A stretch of 64,000 bases of DNA from Ramazzottius varieornatus (lineage: Eukaryota; Tardigrada; Eutardigrada; Parachela; Ramazzottiidae). Below the pieces are notes generated by a model. The model was given only the letters and a program-made list of their open reading frames with translations. It was not told where the DNA came from and did not search any database. Below, piece by piece: positions 22,541 through 33,668 of the stretch (its first letter is position 1; each line of letters begins with the position of its first letter). A program made the position numbers and the translations under genes. Where the stretch lies: NCBI GenBank assembly GCA_001949185.1, contig BDGG01000017.1, positions 558,001-622,000 on the forward strand, given 5' to 3'.

Positions 22541-24083
22541 CTAACCGCCGATGTGGTCAGGTTCATTTTTGTTCTCAGGAGGGAGCTGGACAAGAAGCGG
22601 TATTGGCAAGCAGACGACTGGGCGGGATGGAGTATTCTTTCCAGTTATGCTTGAACTCCTGGCATGTTTTATACCTGTGGACAGTAGAGAGGAGATGCAA
22701 AGGGTTAATAGAACAAGAGGGATGGAAATGTCAGGTACTTTCTGATCAGCATACCATTGAGCATCAGTGATGAGTTGCTTGACCTCCTTGTGGCGAATGA
22801 GCATCTTTTCCAGCTCGACCGCTTGGACCAGCTCCTCTTGCGACATGTACACCCAGCGGACAAGCTTCATCAAAGGGACGAAATAGACCATCCGACCGTG
22901 CCGCTCGTGGTTGATCCACCGAAGTGCAGCTGTCAGGACATCATACTCCGTCTACCAACAAAGAATCGAGGTTAGTGTAGTGCAAGAGTCCCCACTGCGA
23001 CAAAACAGGCTACCGACATCAGTTAGGTGATTTACGCTCAAATACTACATACATGAATACGAACATCGTCGTTCGATAGTAAACGACGAACCCGACTGTA
23101 AGGCCATTCCACGAAACTGATCAGTTGAATCTGGTTGTAGAACTTGTCGATCCACATTTCGTATATGTAACCAATCACGGCCTTGTTTCCTACAGCTTGT
23201 TCGGCAATCTGTAACAAGCGCCAACATGTGTATTGATAATCCCTCGGCCAATCCACCGGCCAACAAAATACAGCAGCTTCACAAGCAAGTTTCACAAGAA
23301 TGTTTTCCCAAGTGGCGCACGCTTGGACTGTCTTTGGCTGGAACCGCGCGCCACTCGAAAAAGCCATCTTGTTGAAGATTGTTTTGCCTAGCTCCCAAAT
23401 GGGTTCGTTAGATTAATGATTACCTCAAGCATAACGGCGATATGTTCGTCGCTGGTGAGAACAGCCAACAAGCGTTCACAAGCGGCGATGACGGTGGGCA
23501 TTTGCAGGAAGGTGGCAGCCATTAATAGCGAATAGACGTTGTAGTAGTTGAGGCGACACCTGGCGGTATACATGTAGTCCACCAGCATGGATATGGCCGC
23601 CACATCCAGCTCCTTCTCTAAGCGGATCTCTGTCGTTGGCTTGTAGCCAGCCTCGTGGCGTCCTTGGCCATGGATAAACTTGTGCATCCAGGGCGATGCA
23701 GCGCACAGTACATGTCGGTGAGCAGAGACCTCGCCGTTGGCCACTTTGACGACGGCGTCGTTGAACTGGCGGCGTTTGTGAAAGTCCTGGACAACGTGGG
23801 CGATGCTCCACATGATCTCTTCGGGTTGACGCTGGATGGTGGCGCCAGCTGACTCAATCTCTTGTGAGGATATAGAGGCTGGCATATCGACGGAGATGTG
23901 CAACTGGCCCAGGCGAACGTTGATGGGCGTCAGTTGAAGGTGAGCTCTGGGAGGGAGGTTGGTCCCACTCTGGACACCCCCTCTGCTGGCTGAAGGTATA
24001 GAAGGTTCGCCCCTGGAACTAGCCACAGGACTGTAGCTTGAAGGGGATGAACAAGGAGCGCAGTTAACAGCTCGGTCTGCCAT
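22541..24083 (-). CDS. BTB-BACK domain protein
   Basis: Three exons read in phase on the minus strand: 24083-23424, 23218-23053 and 22951-22541. After a Ser/Pro-rich N-terminus of about 110 residues comes a BTB/POZ fold (FNDAVVKVANGEVSAHRHVL, then CAASPWMHKFI, then DVAAISMLVDYMYTARCRLN). A BACK-like helical region follows (IAEQAVGNKAVIGYIYEMWI; EYDVLTAALRWINHERHGRM; FVPLMKLVRWVYMSQEELVQ). Such proteins usually act as Cullin-3 substrate adaptors. No kelch blades follow, so it is either a BTB-BACK-only type or the C-terminus is misread: the frame after DAQWYADQ has low-complexity character, and a donor-like GTATGC lies there. Intron 1 holds a palindromic repeat. The start is 70 bp from the divergent ORF at 24154. 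Confidence 0.78.
23270..23400. repeat. Palindromic intron repeat, copy 8 (one unit)
   Basis: AATGTTTTCCCAAGTGGCGC and ACCGCGCGCCACTCGAAAAA, with right flank GATTGTTTTGCCTAGCTCCC. Intron 1 of the BTB-BACK gene. Confidence 0.85.
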
Positions 24084-24153
24084 TGCTTCTTCGTCAACAC
24101 AACGTTCCGTACTGTGGTCTACTTCCTGATTAGCTCATTTCAACATAACATGT

Positions 24154-24552
24154 ATGAACAACACGAACCATGCAGCCAAAATTGGAGTCAAGGTTTGTTC
24201 TGACGATCACAGAGCTACCGACGTCTGGCTTCGGGGGAGCAAAAATCCGTCTGTTGTTTTATTGGAAGGTTGTGCGAAGGAACTGGGAACAGAAGCGATA
24301 GCTATAACGTATGCGCAAGTTTATGGTGTCGGCAGTCTTTGTTGTCACGTGACTTGGGGAGGAATGCAACGGTCTCTGTTCCTTAGTGATCCCCCTAAAT
24401 TACGTCTCGGTGACAGCCAGCAGATGAACAGAGCCTCACAGTACGTGGTTGTGCTGGTTACGCGTTTATTCAGAGAGCTACGTCATGAAGTATTGCAGCG
24501 ATATAGGGAGAGAAGTATTCAGAGGTTCGGAATAATTACGGGATGGAAATAG
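24154..24552 (+). CDS. Unrecognised single-exon protein of 132 residues
   Basis: An uninterrupted frame starts MNNTNHAAKIGVKVCS and ends GIITGWK. The middle alternates hydrophobic strands and helix-like stretches (SVVLLEGCAKELGTEAIAIT; QYVVVLVTRLFRELRHEVLQ), which looks like a small folded cytosolic protein rather than random translation. There is no signal peptide or membrane segment. It is divergent from the BTB gene with only 70 bp between start codons, so the two may share a promoter. I do not recognise the family. Confidence 0.5.
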   Translation: MNNTNHAAKIGVKVCSDDHRATDVWLRGSKNPSVVLLEGCAKELGTEAIAITYAQVYGVGSLCCHVTWGGMQRSLFLSDPPKLRLGDSQQMNRASQYVVVLVTRLFRELRHEVLQRYRERSIQRFGIITGWK

Positions 24553-24694
24553 TGCATGATTGCATATGTGCTATAGAGCTCTCTATACAGTATGTAACAA
24601 TGGCCAGGTGTAGCTTTGGTTAGATTCTCTGTTTAATCCATGAAGTAATCCATCAACCCGTTGTGTGCTGAGGAGTGCCTGAGTTAGGTAATGT

Positions 24695-25767
24695 TTACTG
24701 TCCAAAGATCATTTGTGGTCGAATGTTGAGAAAGTCCAGCATCATCAGCACCACCACCGCGCTGAGTGCAAAGCACTCCAGAAGCGCGAAGGCCTGTCAA
24801 CGTCAAAAGAAACAGAGAGTGGTGGTGGTGTTATGTCCGACATGTGAGGTTCATATCTTTACCCCGCTGGCCTTCCATGCTCCGTAGTTGGGGCTGGTCA
24901 AGCCGTTTAGAGAAAAAATGTTGTCCCCATCGGCGTCCCGACAGTTGTCCAGCATAACCGAGGCCGATATCAGAAGAAGCAGGGCCCAGAAGGCCGCCAT
25001 AGCTGTCAACTACAGATCAAGTCGTTGGCAACTTGCATGATAGGCAACTCTGTTTGGGACCTACTCGGAAAACCTGAGAAGATCGTTTTCCCAAGAGGCG
25101 CACGCTTCTACCCGATAACACTGGCAGAGTGTGCCACTTGAGGAAACAATCTTGTCGAGGATATCGCGTGGCGCACGCTTCCAGCCAACAGCACCGGTAA
25201 CGTGCGCTACTTGGGCGAACAATCGTCTTCAGTTCGTTTGCCGAGCTCCCAGGTATAAGCCGCTGCTTTGTTGTAAGCTTCATGACCCTACTTACAATGA
25301 ACTTCATTGTCCTGGTGGGGACGGTGATGAAGCGTCGATTTTGCAGAATAATCAGCATGAGGAGGAGTGAGAACATGAAGAAGGAAGTGATGGTTGTCAG
25401 TTCGTGGAATGCTAGCCATTCGGTCGTGATCCCTCCCCAGTTGCGCTTGCCGGCTTCCACCGAGATCAAGGCTATGATGGAACAGATCTACAAAGAATAT
25501 AGGGGGGTTTTGTAACGTAGCGTCTGGTTATGTGACAGATGACGTAAAGGAAAGAGCACTTGAAGACAAAACAAACAATGGTTGTGTTACAGGCCTTACG
25601 AGAGCCAAGGTAGTCAGGATTCCGGGAAGGCTGATGAAAAAGCTGGGTGCTTTGGGTTGGGGGGTGATGGCTGGCGGGATACCGGAAGTTGATCGGATGA
25701 CGTTGACCGTCGTCCCTGGGCCCGAAGTGCCGTTGGAGCTGGGATACGTGCCGTCCGACATCATCAT
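24695..25767 (-). CDS. MARVEL-domain (CMTM-like) four-helix membrane protein
   Basis: Four exons join in phase on the minus strand: 25767-25600, 25487-25296, 25009-24863 and 24793-24695, giving about 201 residues. Four hydrophobic segments are visible: ISLPGILTTLALICSIIALI; ELTTITSFFMFSLLLMLIIL; TAMAAFWALLLLISASVMLD; and AFALLECFALSAVVVLMMLD. The basic loop after helix 2 and the short extracellular loop before helix 4 (NYGAWKASG) match CKLF-like MARVEL proteins involved in membrane apposition and vesicle traffic. The acceptor of exon 3 is TGTAG before TTGACAGCT; the nearby CAG would break the frame. Intron 2 is largely a two-hairpin copy of the palindromic repeat. Confidence 0.75.
25075..25255. 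repeat. Palindromic intron repeat, copy 9 (two units)
   Basis: GATCGTTTTCCCAAGAGGCG, then GAGTGTGCCACTTGAGGAAA, then a spacer CAATCTTGTCGAGGATATCG, then GTGGCGCACGCTTCCAGCCA and ACGTGCGCTACTTGGG. The right flank is GTTTGCCGAGCTCCCA. Intron 2 of the MARVEL gene. Confidence 0.9.
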
Positions 25768-26749
25768 CCTCTCAAATCATTCAGCGGCCAGCACAACTGG
25801 CAAGTTTCTTCTTTGAAGAACTCCGGGACGCCAGCCTCAGATGACAAGTGTGTTCCAAACAAGTCGATAATTACAACGTCTGCATCGAGGTTTAATTTCC
25901 AAAGAAATGTTGCCTATTGATGCAGCGTAGGTTGAGAGTAGAGAAGGGCGTTATGATCCAACGTAGTTTATGCAGTCTTGCACAGTGGCTTTCTTGACAG
26001 TTTACCCGTGTCATGGGGGAGAAATGAAAACGATCGATGGGCAGGTGAGAGTGGATAGTTTATTCACGTGAGGCACATTTGCCTCAAATGTCACTTTGGC
26101 TCTACATCAGCAGGAGAGAACAGGGGAATAAAGTCGAGGTTCCAGCCAGCGCCAGTGTGGTGAGAATATCTGGTTAGCCTGTTAGCTAACAAGAGTTGCC
26201 TCTAGCTCGTTAAACATTGGAGGGTATATACGCGTATCCGCGTGTACACCGTACATCAGTTGAGATGGATGGAATGCATATTTGCATGCATGGCTCAGAC
26301 ATTGATCGATCGGCACTTTTTGCAGTAATTACGCCAGGTATGTAGGCCCGTTACGTCTTTGTGTGCATGGCTCGGACGTAGGGATCGCAGCACAGAAGTA
26401 TAGCTTTGGCGCAGACCTTGATGAGACTTTAAATTGCTGAGGACGGTCAAAGCTTCGAGGTACTTGGAGGCGAGATTTTGCTAATCCATTAACGGCCAAA
26501 CATTTGCTGCATGCATGTGCTATGTAGGAGCACAATCGTTGGTTTATTTAGATACAAAATATTACATCTGTTAGTTAAACTTGAAGACGCCGAGTTACGT
26601 GCTGACTCAGCACTTTCCGCAGAATACTAAGCTGATGGACCGAATGAAGGGCCCAGGTTATCAGTCAGATCAAACACAGGAACAGCCGTACGTACAGGCG
26701 GAAGCTTGACCAATATCCGTCCCAGTATGCTTGAAGGCGGAAACGCCGG

Positions 26750-26802
26750 TAATGACAGGTGGCGCACGCAGAGCTGTGCAGCTCCGCGCTCTTTTCATAA
26801 AA
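26750..26802. repeat. Palindromic intron repeat, copy 10 (partial)
   Basis: ACAGGTGGCGCACGCAGAGC followed by a weak second arm; the flanks are not conserved. Intergenic. Confidence 0.4.
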
Positions 26803-27120
26803 CGACAAAAGAAATACAGCAGCGGTTGGGATCGAACGGGTCTCCAAAGTTGACCACGCTAGTTTGGTTTGGTTTGGTCTGGCTAAAACACCATAAACCG
26901 TCTACCTGCATGCTGTAGGCCTGATGCAGTGTTGAATTGATCACTTAGCTCGGTCACGAACTGTAGCTGTCCTGCGTCGCCGCTTTCACCAGCCATACAA
27001 TATAGAGGGGAAATGAAGTGATTTATCGTGTCATATTAGCCGCTGATAATGGTGCCTTTGGGGCCCGTAATGACGAGATGATGTGCGGCATCGATGGGAT
27101 GCGGCCAACCTCAATGTACC

Positions 27121-27141
27121 ACATATATATATATATATACT
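27121..27141. repeat. (TA)n microsatellite
   Basis: An uninterrupted run of about nine to ten TA units sits upstream of the first guanylate cyclase gene. Confidence 0.95.
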
Positions 27142-27469
27142 AAGGAGCCCGATAGGACATTCATATCTTTCGCCGAACAAATCCCATCTTCCTTTCTTAA
27201 TGCAATCAAAGCAGCTAGCCGTGCTAATGCATGGCACCTGCATGATGTGATTAGTGCCCTCCTCATATATCCTTACTACAGCCTTTAGATCTGTTTTCCG
27301 GGGTTGAATTAGATTGTGTCACTGCCTCCACTTCGCTGCCTTACCAGCAATGATGCATCCAGGCTGAGACATGACCTGAGCTGACTACCGACGTTGTCAT
27401 CCATCTTTGAGCGCTTTGCCCATCCACCGGACAAGAGTTCTTCATCGACGCACTGTGTTTTTGGGCAGC

Positions 27470-30400
27470 ATGGAAATACGCTGTTCCCCCTTAGATTTAC
27501 TCATTTTTGTCTGCACTTTCATCTATAGCTTGTCCCTTTGGGCATGTGAGAATACGACCAGTACTACCGAGGAACCCACAAGCTTCAACCTGACGGCAAA
27601 CGGTAAGTTAACCAGTGACTTAATGAGTGGCGTTGACTTCCTCCTGAACAATTACAAGAACAAAGTGGATAGTTGGACTGGACTTTTTGCGATATGATGT
27701 GCTACAGGTAGTGTGCCCATCCACGCGGCCTTCGTGCCCAACGTATCGGCCTTCCAGACGGTGGTGGGCGCCGCCACTCAAGACAGCCTGCCTGAGGTGA
27801 TACGTGTTAGGGCGGGTATAGTGCTGACCAGCGGCACCACCAACCCCTACGACTATGACCTGCTGGCGCCCGCCCTGGATGTGGCTTTTGCCCGGGCCCA
27901 ACAAGTCTACAATGTCTTCTTTGAGGTTCACCTCTACCTCTATGAAGTCTCCCTCTCCTCGGCCCTTAGTCCCGATGCTAAATTAGGAAGGACCCAAGGC
28001 TGTTGGATGTGGAACGCTACCGGCCAAGCCGCCATGGCCTTCAACGCCTCCATGGACGTCATGATCGGGCCGGCCTGTACCGACGACATGCGAGCAGCTA
28101 ACGAACTGCGTAAGGAAACACTCTTGCTCCCCTATCTTGTAGCAGTCAGGGGCTCGTTGAAGCTCTATAATTGATTTAGACGTCCATTTTGCAGTGACGT
28201 ATTTTGCCATGCCCAGTGTAACCGGTGGCGGTAATTTAGTGGATAGCACATCGGGCTACCCCTACTTGACCCGTTGCTCCTTCAACACACTGGGCATTTG
28301 GATGTTCCTCCTAGATTTTACCAAGCGTCATGGCTGGATTAACATTGTCCTCATCTACGACAGTGACTCCAACGACATTGCCACCGAGACCCAAAGTTTG
28401 ATCACTGTCAATCAGTCATCTGGCCCCTCTTTGTGCGGCTGTACCACTGCTTAATCGTCATTGTTTAATGGGACAGGTCTGAGGAGCTTGCTGAAAGAGC
28501 GAGGAATGATGGTATACGACACTCCAATCAATGCCACACATTTCGACAATTTCGACTCTGTTCCCACCGTACTACGCGACGGCTCTCGTAATGGAAGAGG
28601 TAGGACGATGCCTTGGTCCTCCTCCACTCATTTCTCTAATCTGCCCTCTGAAATGGCCCATAGTCTTCATCATCCTGCTGAGCGGTCAGCTATTCCGCTA
28701 TTTCCTGACGACGGCATATCGTATCGGCATGGGCGATGGCGAGTTTGTCTTCATCTCGCTGGACCTCTTCCATGAGCAGGTTCTGGGAAGTCTGGCCAGC
28801 TGGCAACAACGTAAGCCACTGACCCAATGTCCTCCCATCGTCTATTCTTTACACCTGTATATCTTGCAGGTGACGGCTACGACGACGAAGCCAAGAAAGC
28901 CTACAGCCATCTCTTGGTTCTCAGCTTGAAGAACACCTCCAGCAGCGCCACCCATCAGCAGTTTGTTAAAGATGTTCACAGCTCTATCGACGCTAGGCGG
29001 CGCTACAACGAAGCAGCGCCCCCTCTCTACCCAACCGTCAATTATTATATGGGTAAAGACATTTGGTCGTGTGTGAAAAAAGATACACGTGTAAGATAAT
29101 TACATGTATGGCAGCTCAGCAAACAAACTTGGTCAGATTATTAGTCCAAGGCATGCTATCAGCCAATTACTCTATGTTGTTGAGTAATTGGCCGATAGCA
29201 TGCACCACTTGGCAAACTGGACAAGATCGCTTTCCCCAAGTGGCGCACACTTCCAGTGTGATTCACGAAAGGTGTGCGCCACTTGGGGAAAGTATTTCGG
29301 TATGCTTGCTTATCGGGCTGTCACGTGTGCGGTGAGTTTCTGTTGCAGGTGCCTTTCACGATGTGGTTGTCATGTTGGGTCGAGCTATTCGTCAAGCCAT
29401 CGATGACGGGGTGGAGATGTGGCCGCGCACCTACAAGTACCGATCGGGCGAGGTCAGCGAGACCAGCCGCAACCTGGCCAACAACATTACTCAGCGCCTG
29501 CGCAACGTCAGCTTCCAAGGTGTCAGCGGGACGGTCTATATGGACAGCGACGGCGATCGAGTGCAGGATATGACCATCTATTACATGCTGGATACCGGCA
29601 GCGGAAGCTTCGCTGTAGGTGTACTTCATTAACCGTACAAACCAGCCTGTTATAGAAGAGGCTTTGCATTCGTAGCCGGTAGCCGAATTTAGCGGCGAGC
29701 TGGGACGATACCGGCTAGTGGCCAGTATCCCATGGCGAACCAGTGATGGTCAAGTGCCACTCAACGAACCGCTGTGCGGGTACAACCATGACAAGTGCGC
29801 CGATCTAGGTAATTGCGCGTCCGTTTGGGGACTCTTGGTATGGTATGAAGGGACGGTGGTAAGCATTAGTGCCTTTTGTGTAGTCACTGTTCCGACCGTC
29901 ATTACGGTACTAGTGGCCTTGTTGATCTTGGCCGGTCTGGTGGCGGCCATCGTTTTCTGGCGAAAGGCTCGCCGAGAGGCCCGCTTGGCCAACAGCGGCT
30001 GGGTCATTGAATGGGAAGACATTCAGCTGGACAAGCGCTGGCAAGGTGGCTCGCGTCTTTCGATGCAGAGCTCCTACTCCCTTAACAGCTCGCGACGAAC
30101 CCTGTCGGTGCCTTCCCTGCAAGAGTCGCCTGCTGTCACCGCTGTAACGCTGGAGGCACGCAGCACCCGCAAAGGCCGCCATGGACAGCCGCCGCCCAGC
30201 TCCCAGCACTTGCTCTTTGGCAGCTGGAAGGGCATCCCTGTCATGCTCAGGCTGTGTGAGAAGAACCGCCTCATTGATGAGTGGGATAACCAAGTTATCG
30301 AAGAGATGCGGCTGGTGCGAGCCTTGAACAACGACAACCTCCTCAAAGTGTATGGAGCCGTCATCGAACCCGCCCACTTGTCCATCGTCAATGAATACTG

Positions 30401-32851
30401 CTCCAAAGGCACTCTACAGGTTCAGTACACATTCCTTCTCGTAACACCAGCACACTCAACCATATTGTTGTCCTCACTGGCGCACTGTTCCACTGTGTTT
30501 GGCTGGGTACGTGCGCCGCTTGGAAGCTCGACAAGATCCTTTTCCCAAGCGCCGAACTTTGCCACTGTTATTGGCTGGAAGCGTGCGCCACCTGGGGAAA
30601 ACTCTTTGTATCGGCGAGTGTCTGTGTCGATCTCGTATTTCTGGTCTTATTGAATCTGTCTGTTGACTGCAGGATGTGCTTTTGGGAGGAAGCATCAAAC
30701 TGGAATGGCTCTTCCGTTTCTCCTTGATTAATGATATAGTCAGCGGCATCAGCTACCTGCATACTACGGTACTGACTTACCATGGCCGCCTAAGTTCGGC
30801 CTGCTGCTACGTCAATGGTCAGTCGTTCCAACCGCAATCTGAGAGAGGTTGGGGACTATGTTGAAGACTTTGGGTTTGCTGTAGGGAAGTTCGTATTGAA
30901 GATCGGGGATTACGGCTTGCCCATCTTCTATGCCAAATCGCGGCCATCGACCGCTGGTCGCGAACCGACCAACGAGGAGATGAAAGCTCAGTACTACACA
31001 GCACCGGAAGTGCTGCAGTATCCCAGTCAGAAGGGTTCACAGGAAGGCGACGTTTATGCCTTTGCCATCATCCTGCAGGAAGTCATCCTGAGGGAAGAAG
31101 CTTACTCCATGTACTCCTTCGACCCCAAAGGTACCTTACTTGCGCTGCCTGCATGGCTCTTCCTCAATACCCATCTACCATCAACTTGTTGACTGACTGT
31201 GTGGGCAGAAATTTTGTGGCGGGTGAGAAAGACCGACGACTTTCGGCCCAAGATTGATGCCAAAGAACAGCCAGAGTGTCCCGATAGCCTGCTTGCCCTG
31301 ATGGAGCAGTGCTGGGCCAGGAACCCGCTGGAGCGACCTCGCTTTCCACAGATCAAGCTGTCCTTGCGACAAATTACCAAGTGAGCTCGCTCTATCTTCC
31401 CATTGTGTAATAGTGAAGTAGGCCCGTCCCACTAATGCACATTGGACTAGGGGAGACGTTGACAAGAGCAATATTGTCGACCTGCTGATTCAACGGATGG
31501 AGACGTACGCTACCGACCTAGAGGGCGTGGCCCAGGAGAAGACCCGCGCATTCCTGGAGGAAAAGAAGAAGGCCGACGAGTGCGCTCAGTTTTTATCTGA
31601 GTGCCTTCACACTTAGCACAAAATCAGACTTCCCTTCTGTCTGTTGGCAGGTTGCTGAACCAAATATTGCCACCGTAAGGACAGAGTTGTCGACGAAGCG
31701 GAGTGGTGGTAGCAAAGTGATGTTGTGGTGTTCAACAGGATGGTGGCGGAGAAGTTGAAGAAAGGGCAGGTTATTCCACCGGAAGTCTTCAAGAGTACTA
31801 CAATATTTTTTAGTGATATTGTGGGTTTTGCGGCACTATCCATGGAGAGTTCGCCCATGGAGATTGTGGACTTCCTCAATGACCTCTGTATGGTCTGGCC
31901 CTTCTCTCTGTCCATCGCTGCTCACCATAGCTTACTTGACTTTCCCTGACGAAATGACTTTGGCCTTTAGATTCGCTCTTCGATGCCACCATACCCAAGT
32001 TCGACGTCTACAAGGTACAGGATATGACGCTGTACAGCGTAGTGATACATGTTACCTGTAGCGTTAGCTAGCTATCGTCACCATTTTTGTGTCTGTTGTG
32101 TTGCTTTATGTACTACAGAAAGGAAAATCCTGTGGAGAAGCAGTCGATACATAATGAGCGTGTCACTTTGCAGGTTGAAACCATCCACGATTCATACATG
32201 GTTAGAATTTTAATCCATGGTTCAGTCGGGTAGACCACCAGTCGATATAGTACCTCAGCTGACTATAATTATAATGACTTTGCACGTGCGGGTGGCCTCG
32301 GGACTTCCGACGCGCAACGGCTTGAATCACGCCAAGGAGCAAGGCAATCTGGCCTTGACGCTGATGGAGCTGATCCGCACCTTCAAGATTCGCCATCGTC
32401 CCGGAGAAATTGCCCAACTGCGAATCGGCATGAACTCGGGTATGTACAACAGTTGCGCCGTCGCGCCACGCGTTGATAGATTTACGGTTTGGTTATTGGT
32501 TGCAGGGTCGGTGGTTGCCAGTGTCATCGGTTTGGCAGTTCCTCGCTACTGTCTGTAAGCTCATAATTATTGCCTATTTACGGCCACATGATTTACGGCC
32601 GCAGGGGCCTCCCTCAGCTGAAAGTTTGGTATATGGGCAGGTTTGGGGATACTGTCAACACAGCTAGCAGGATGGAGAGTACCGGTGAAGGGCTGAAGAT
32701 TCAAGTCAGCCCGACAACCAAGCAATTGCTGGACAGCTTTGGCACCTTCCATTTGGAGGAACGCGGCATGATTGCCGTCAAGGGCAAGGGACAAATTCGC
32801 ACCTACTGGCTTCTCTCCGGCGAAATTGGCAAAGACGACCCCCCACCCTAG
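27470..32851 (+). CDS. Receptor-type guanylate cyclase 1
   Basis: Nineteen exons: 27470-27602, 27708-28109, 28195-28395, 28477-28599, 28664-28810, 28870-29052, 29349-29614, 29676-30419, 30673-30817, 30885-31130, 31209-31380, 31451-31579, 31651-31674, 31739-31887, 31971-32014, 32174-32200, 32292-32439, 32506-32554 and 32641-32851. The order is signal peptide ([16 protein letters not shown]), ANF-receptor-like ligand region ([11 protein letters not shown]), membrane helix ([20 protein letters not shown]), pseudokinase (IGDYGLPIF and YYTAPEVLQ, with no HRD), dimerisation helix ([20 protein letters not shown]) and cyclase. The cyclase keeps metal Asp (FSDIVGF), guanine-selecting Glu and Cys (VYKVETI; PRYCLFGDTVN) and Asn/Arg (NTASRMES), so cGMP synthesis at the membrane is expected. 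Oddities are ETIHDSYM for the usual ETIGDAYM, and no AG before exon 17, where GG is present at 32290-32291. Confidence 0.88.
29110..29312. repeat. Palindromic intron repeat, copy 11 (two units)
   Basis: Left flank CAGCTCAGCAAACAAACTTG. A divergent first hairpin has arms GCATGCTATCAGCCAATTAC and AGTAATTGGCCGATAGCATG. The second hairpin has CCCCAAGTGGCGCACACTTC and GGTGTGCGCCACTTGGGGAA. Cyclase 1 intron 6. Confidence 0.9.
30470..30612. repeat. Palindromic intron repeat, copy 12 (two units)
   Basis: TCACTGGCGCACTGTTCCAC / TACGTGCGCCGCTTGGAAG, then GACAAGATCCTTTTCCCAAG and AAGCGTGCGCCACCTGGGGA. Cyclase 1 intron 8. Confidence 0.85.
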
Positions 32852-33668
32852 CATCTCCTCTACCGCTATCCATCTCTACGTGTGGCGCTACATCGACGCA
32901 CCGCAAAGAATGTCAAAGAAAGAGGACAATTAACCAGTCTCATTGGTGATAACAACAGTCGCTGGATGATGCTAATTACCGCTACTTACTGTATCGATTT
33001 GAAGGTGTGCAGCTTCTTTGAGTATTCTATGGGATTTGCCGATTTCGGAGTACGTACCACACATATTAAGTGTAGATGATCAAATCAAGAAACGTCCACT
33101 CTGACGGGTGAAAACGCCTGTTGGCTCATTAACACCTGGTCTCCACAGGCCCACACAGACACAAATCCTGCCTAAGACTGTGGCGTCATCCAATGCTGGC
33201 AAAAATACGATAAAATGCGATGACGATATAAGGCAATATCATATAGAGCTCTCCGATATGCTTTCGATATCACTGCGATATATTACCTTATCTCGACAAT
33301 GACGTCTCGCAGCGATATCGATATTATATTTCGATAGGATACAATGATATCTTACTTTTGCTAGCGCCAGAACTTGCATCCTCGGATATTATATGGTAGG
33401 TGGGTCGTGGCCTGCATCGACCTGCTAGCGGGAGGTACGAAGAGACTTGTCTCTGGGGATGGAAGCAGTACAGACAGGAGCAACAGGGAAGGGGGTTTAC
33501 ACTCCATCATCCGCCTAAACGGTTATATATCCTTGGGCATTCACCGCCTGACTAGTCATTTACAGCTTCGTTCACCACATCATGTCAGACAATTTCCGCC
33601 ATCGTCGTAACCTTTGTGGCTTATTTGCAATGACCAGCTCGGTTGAAGATGGCCTAACTTGAAAAGGC
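32852..33668. other. Spacer between the tandem cyclases with TATCGATA-rich DNA
   Basis: No gene seen. Positions 33220-33360 are dense in GATATC, CGATAT and TATCGATA-like words. A similar block lies in intron 3 of the second cyclase. The remainder probably holds the promoter of the second cyclase. Confidence 0.5.

Larger units (their letters stand above)
25768..27469. other. Intergenic region, no gene seen
   Basis: Only short random frames are present. It contains a weak half-copy of the palindromic repeat at about 26755-26800, a TTTGG-type run near 26862-26882 and a TA microsatellite at 27121-27140. The right part should hold the promoter of the first guanylate cyclase. Confidence 0.5.

Noticed and set aside
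24154-24552. Naming the 132-residue ORF a proteasome assembly chaperone
   Set aside because: Length and hydrophobic pattern are reminiscent, but key residues do not align; left unnamed.
30418-30672. Extension of the cyclase 1 pseudokinase exon through 30653
   Set aside because: The added residues are translated palindromic repeat; a donor at 30420 and acceptor at 30672 restore the kinase-like frame.
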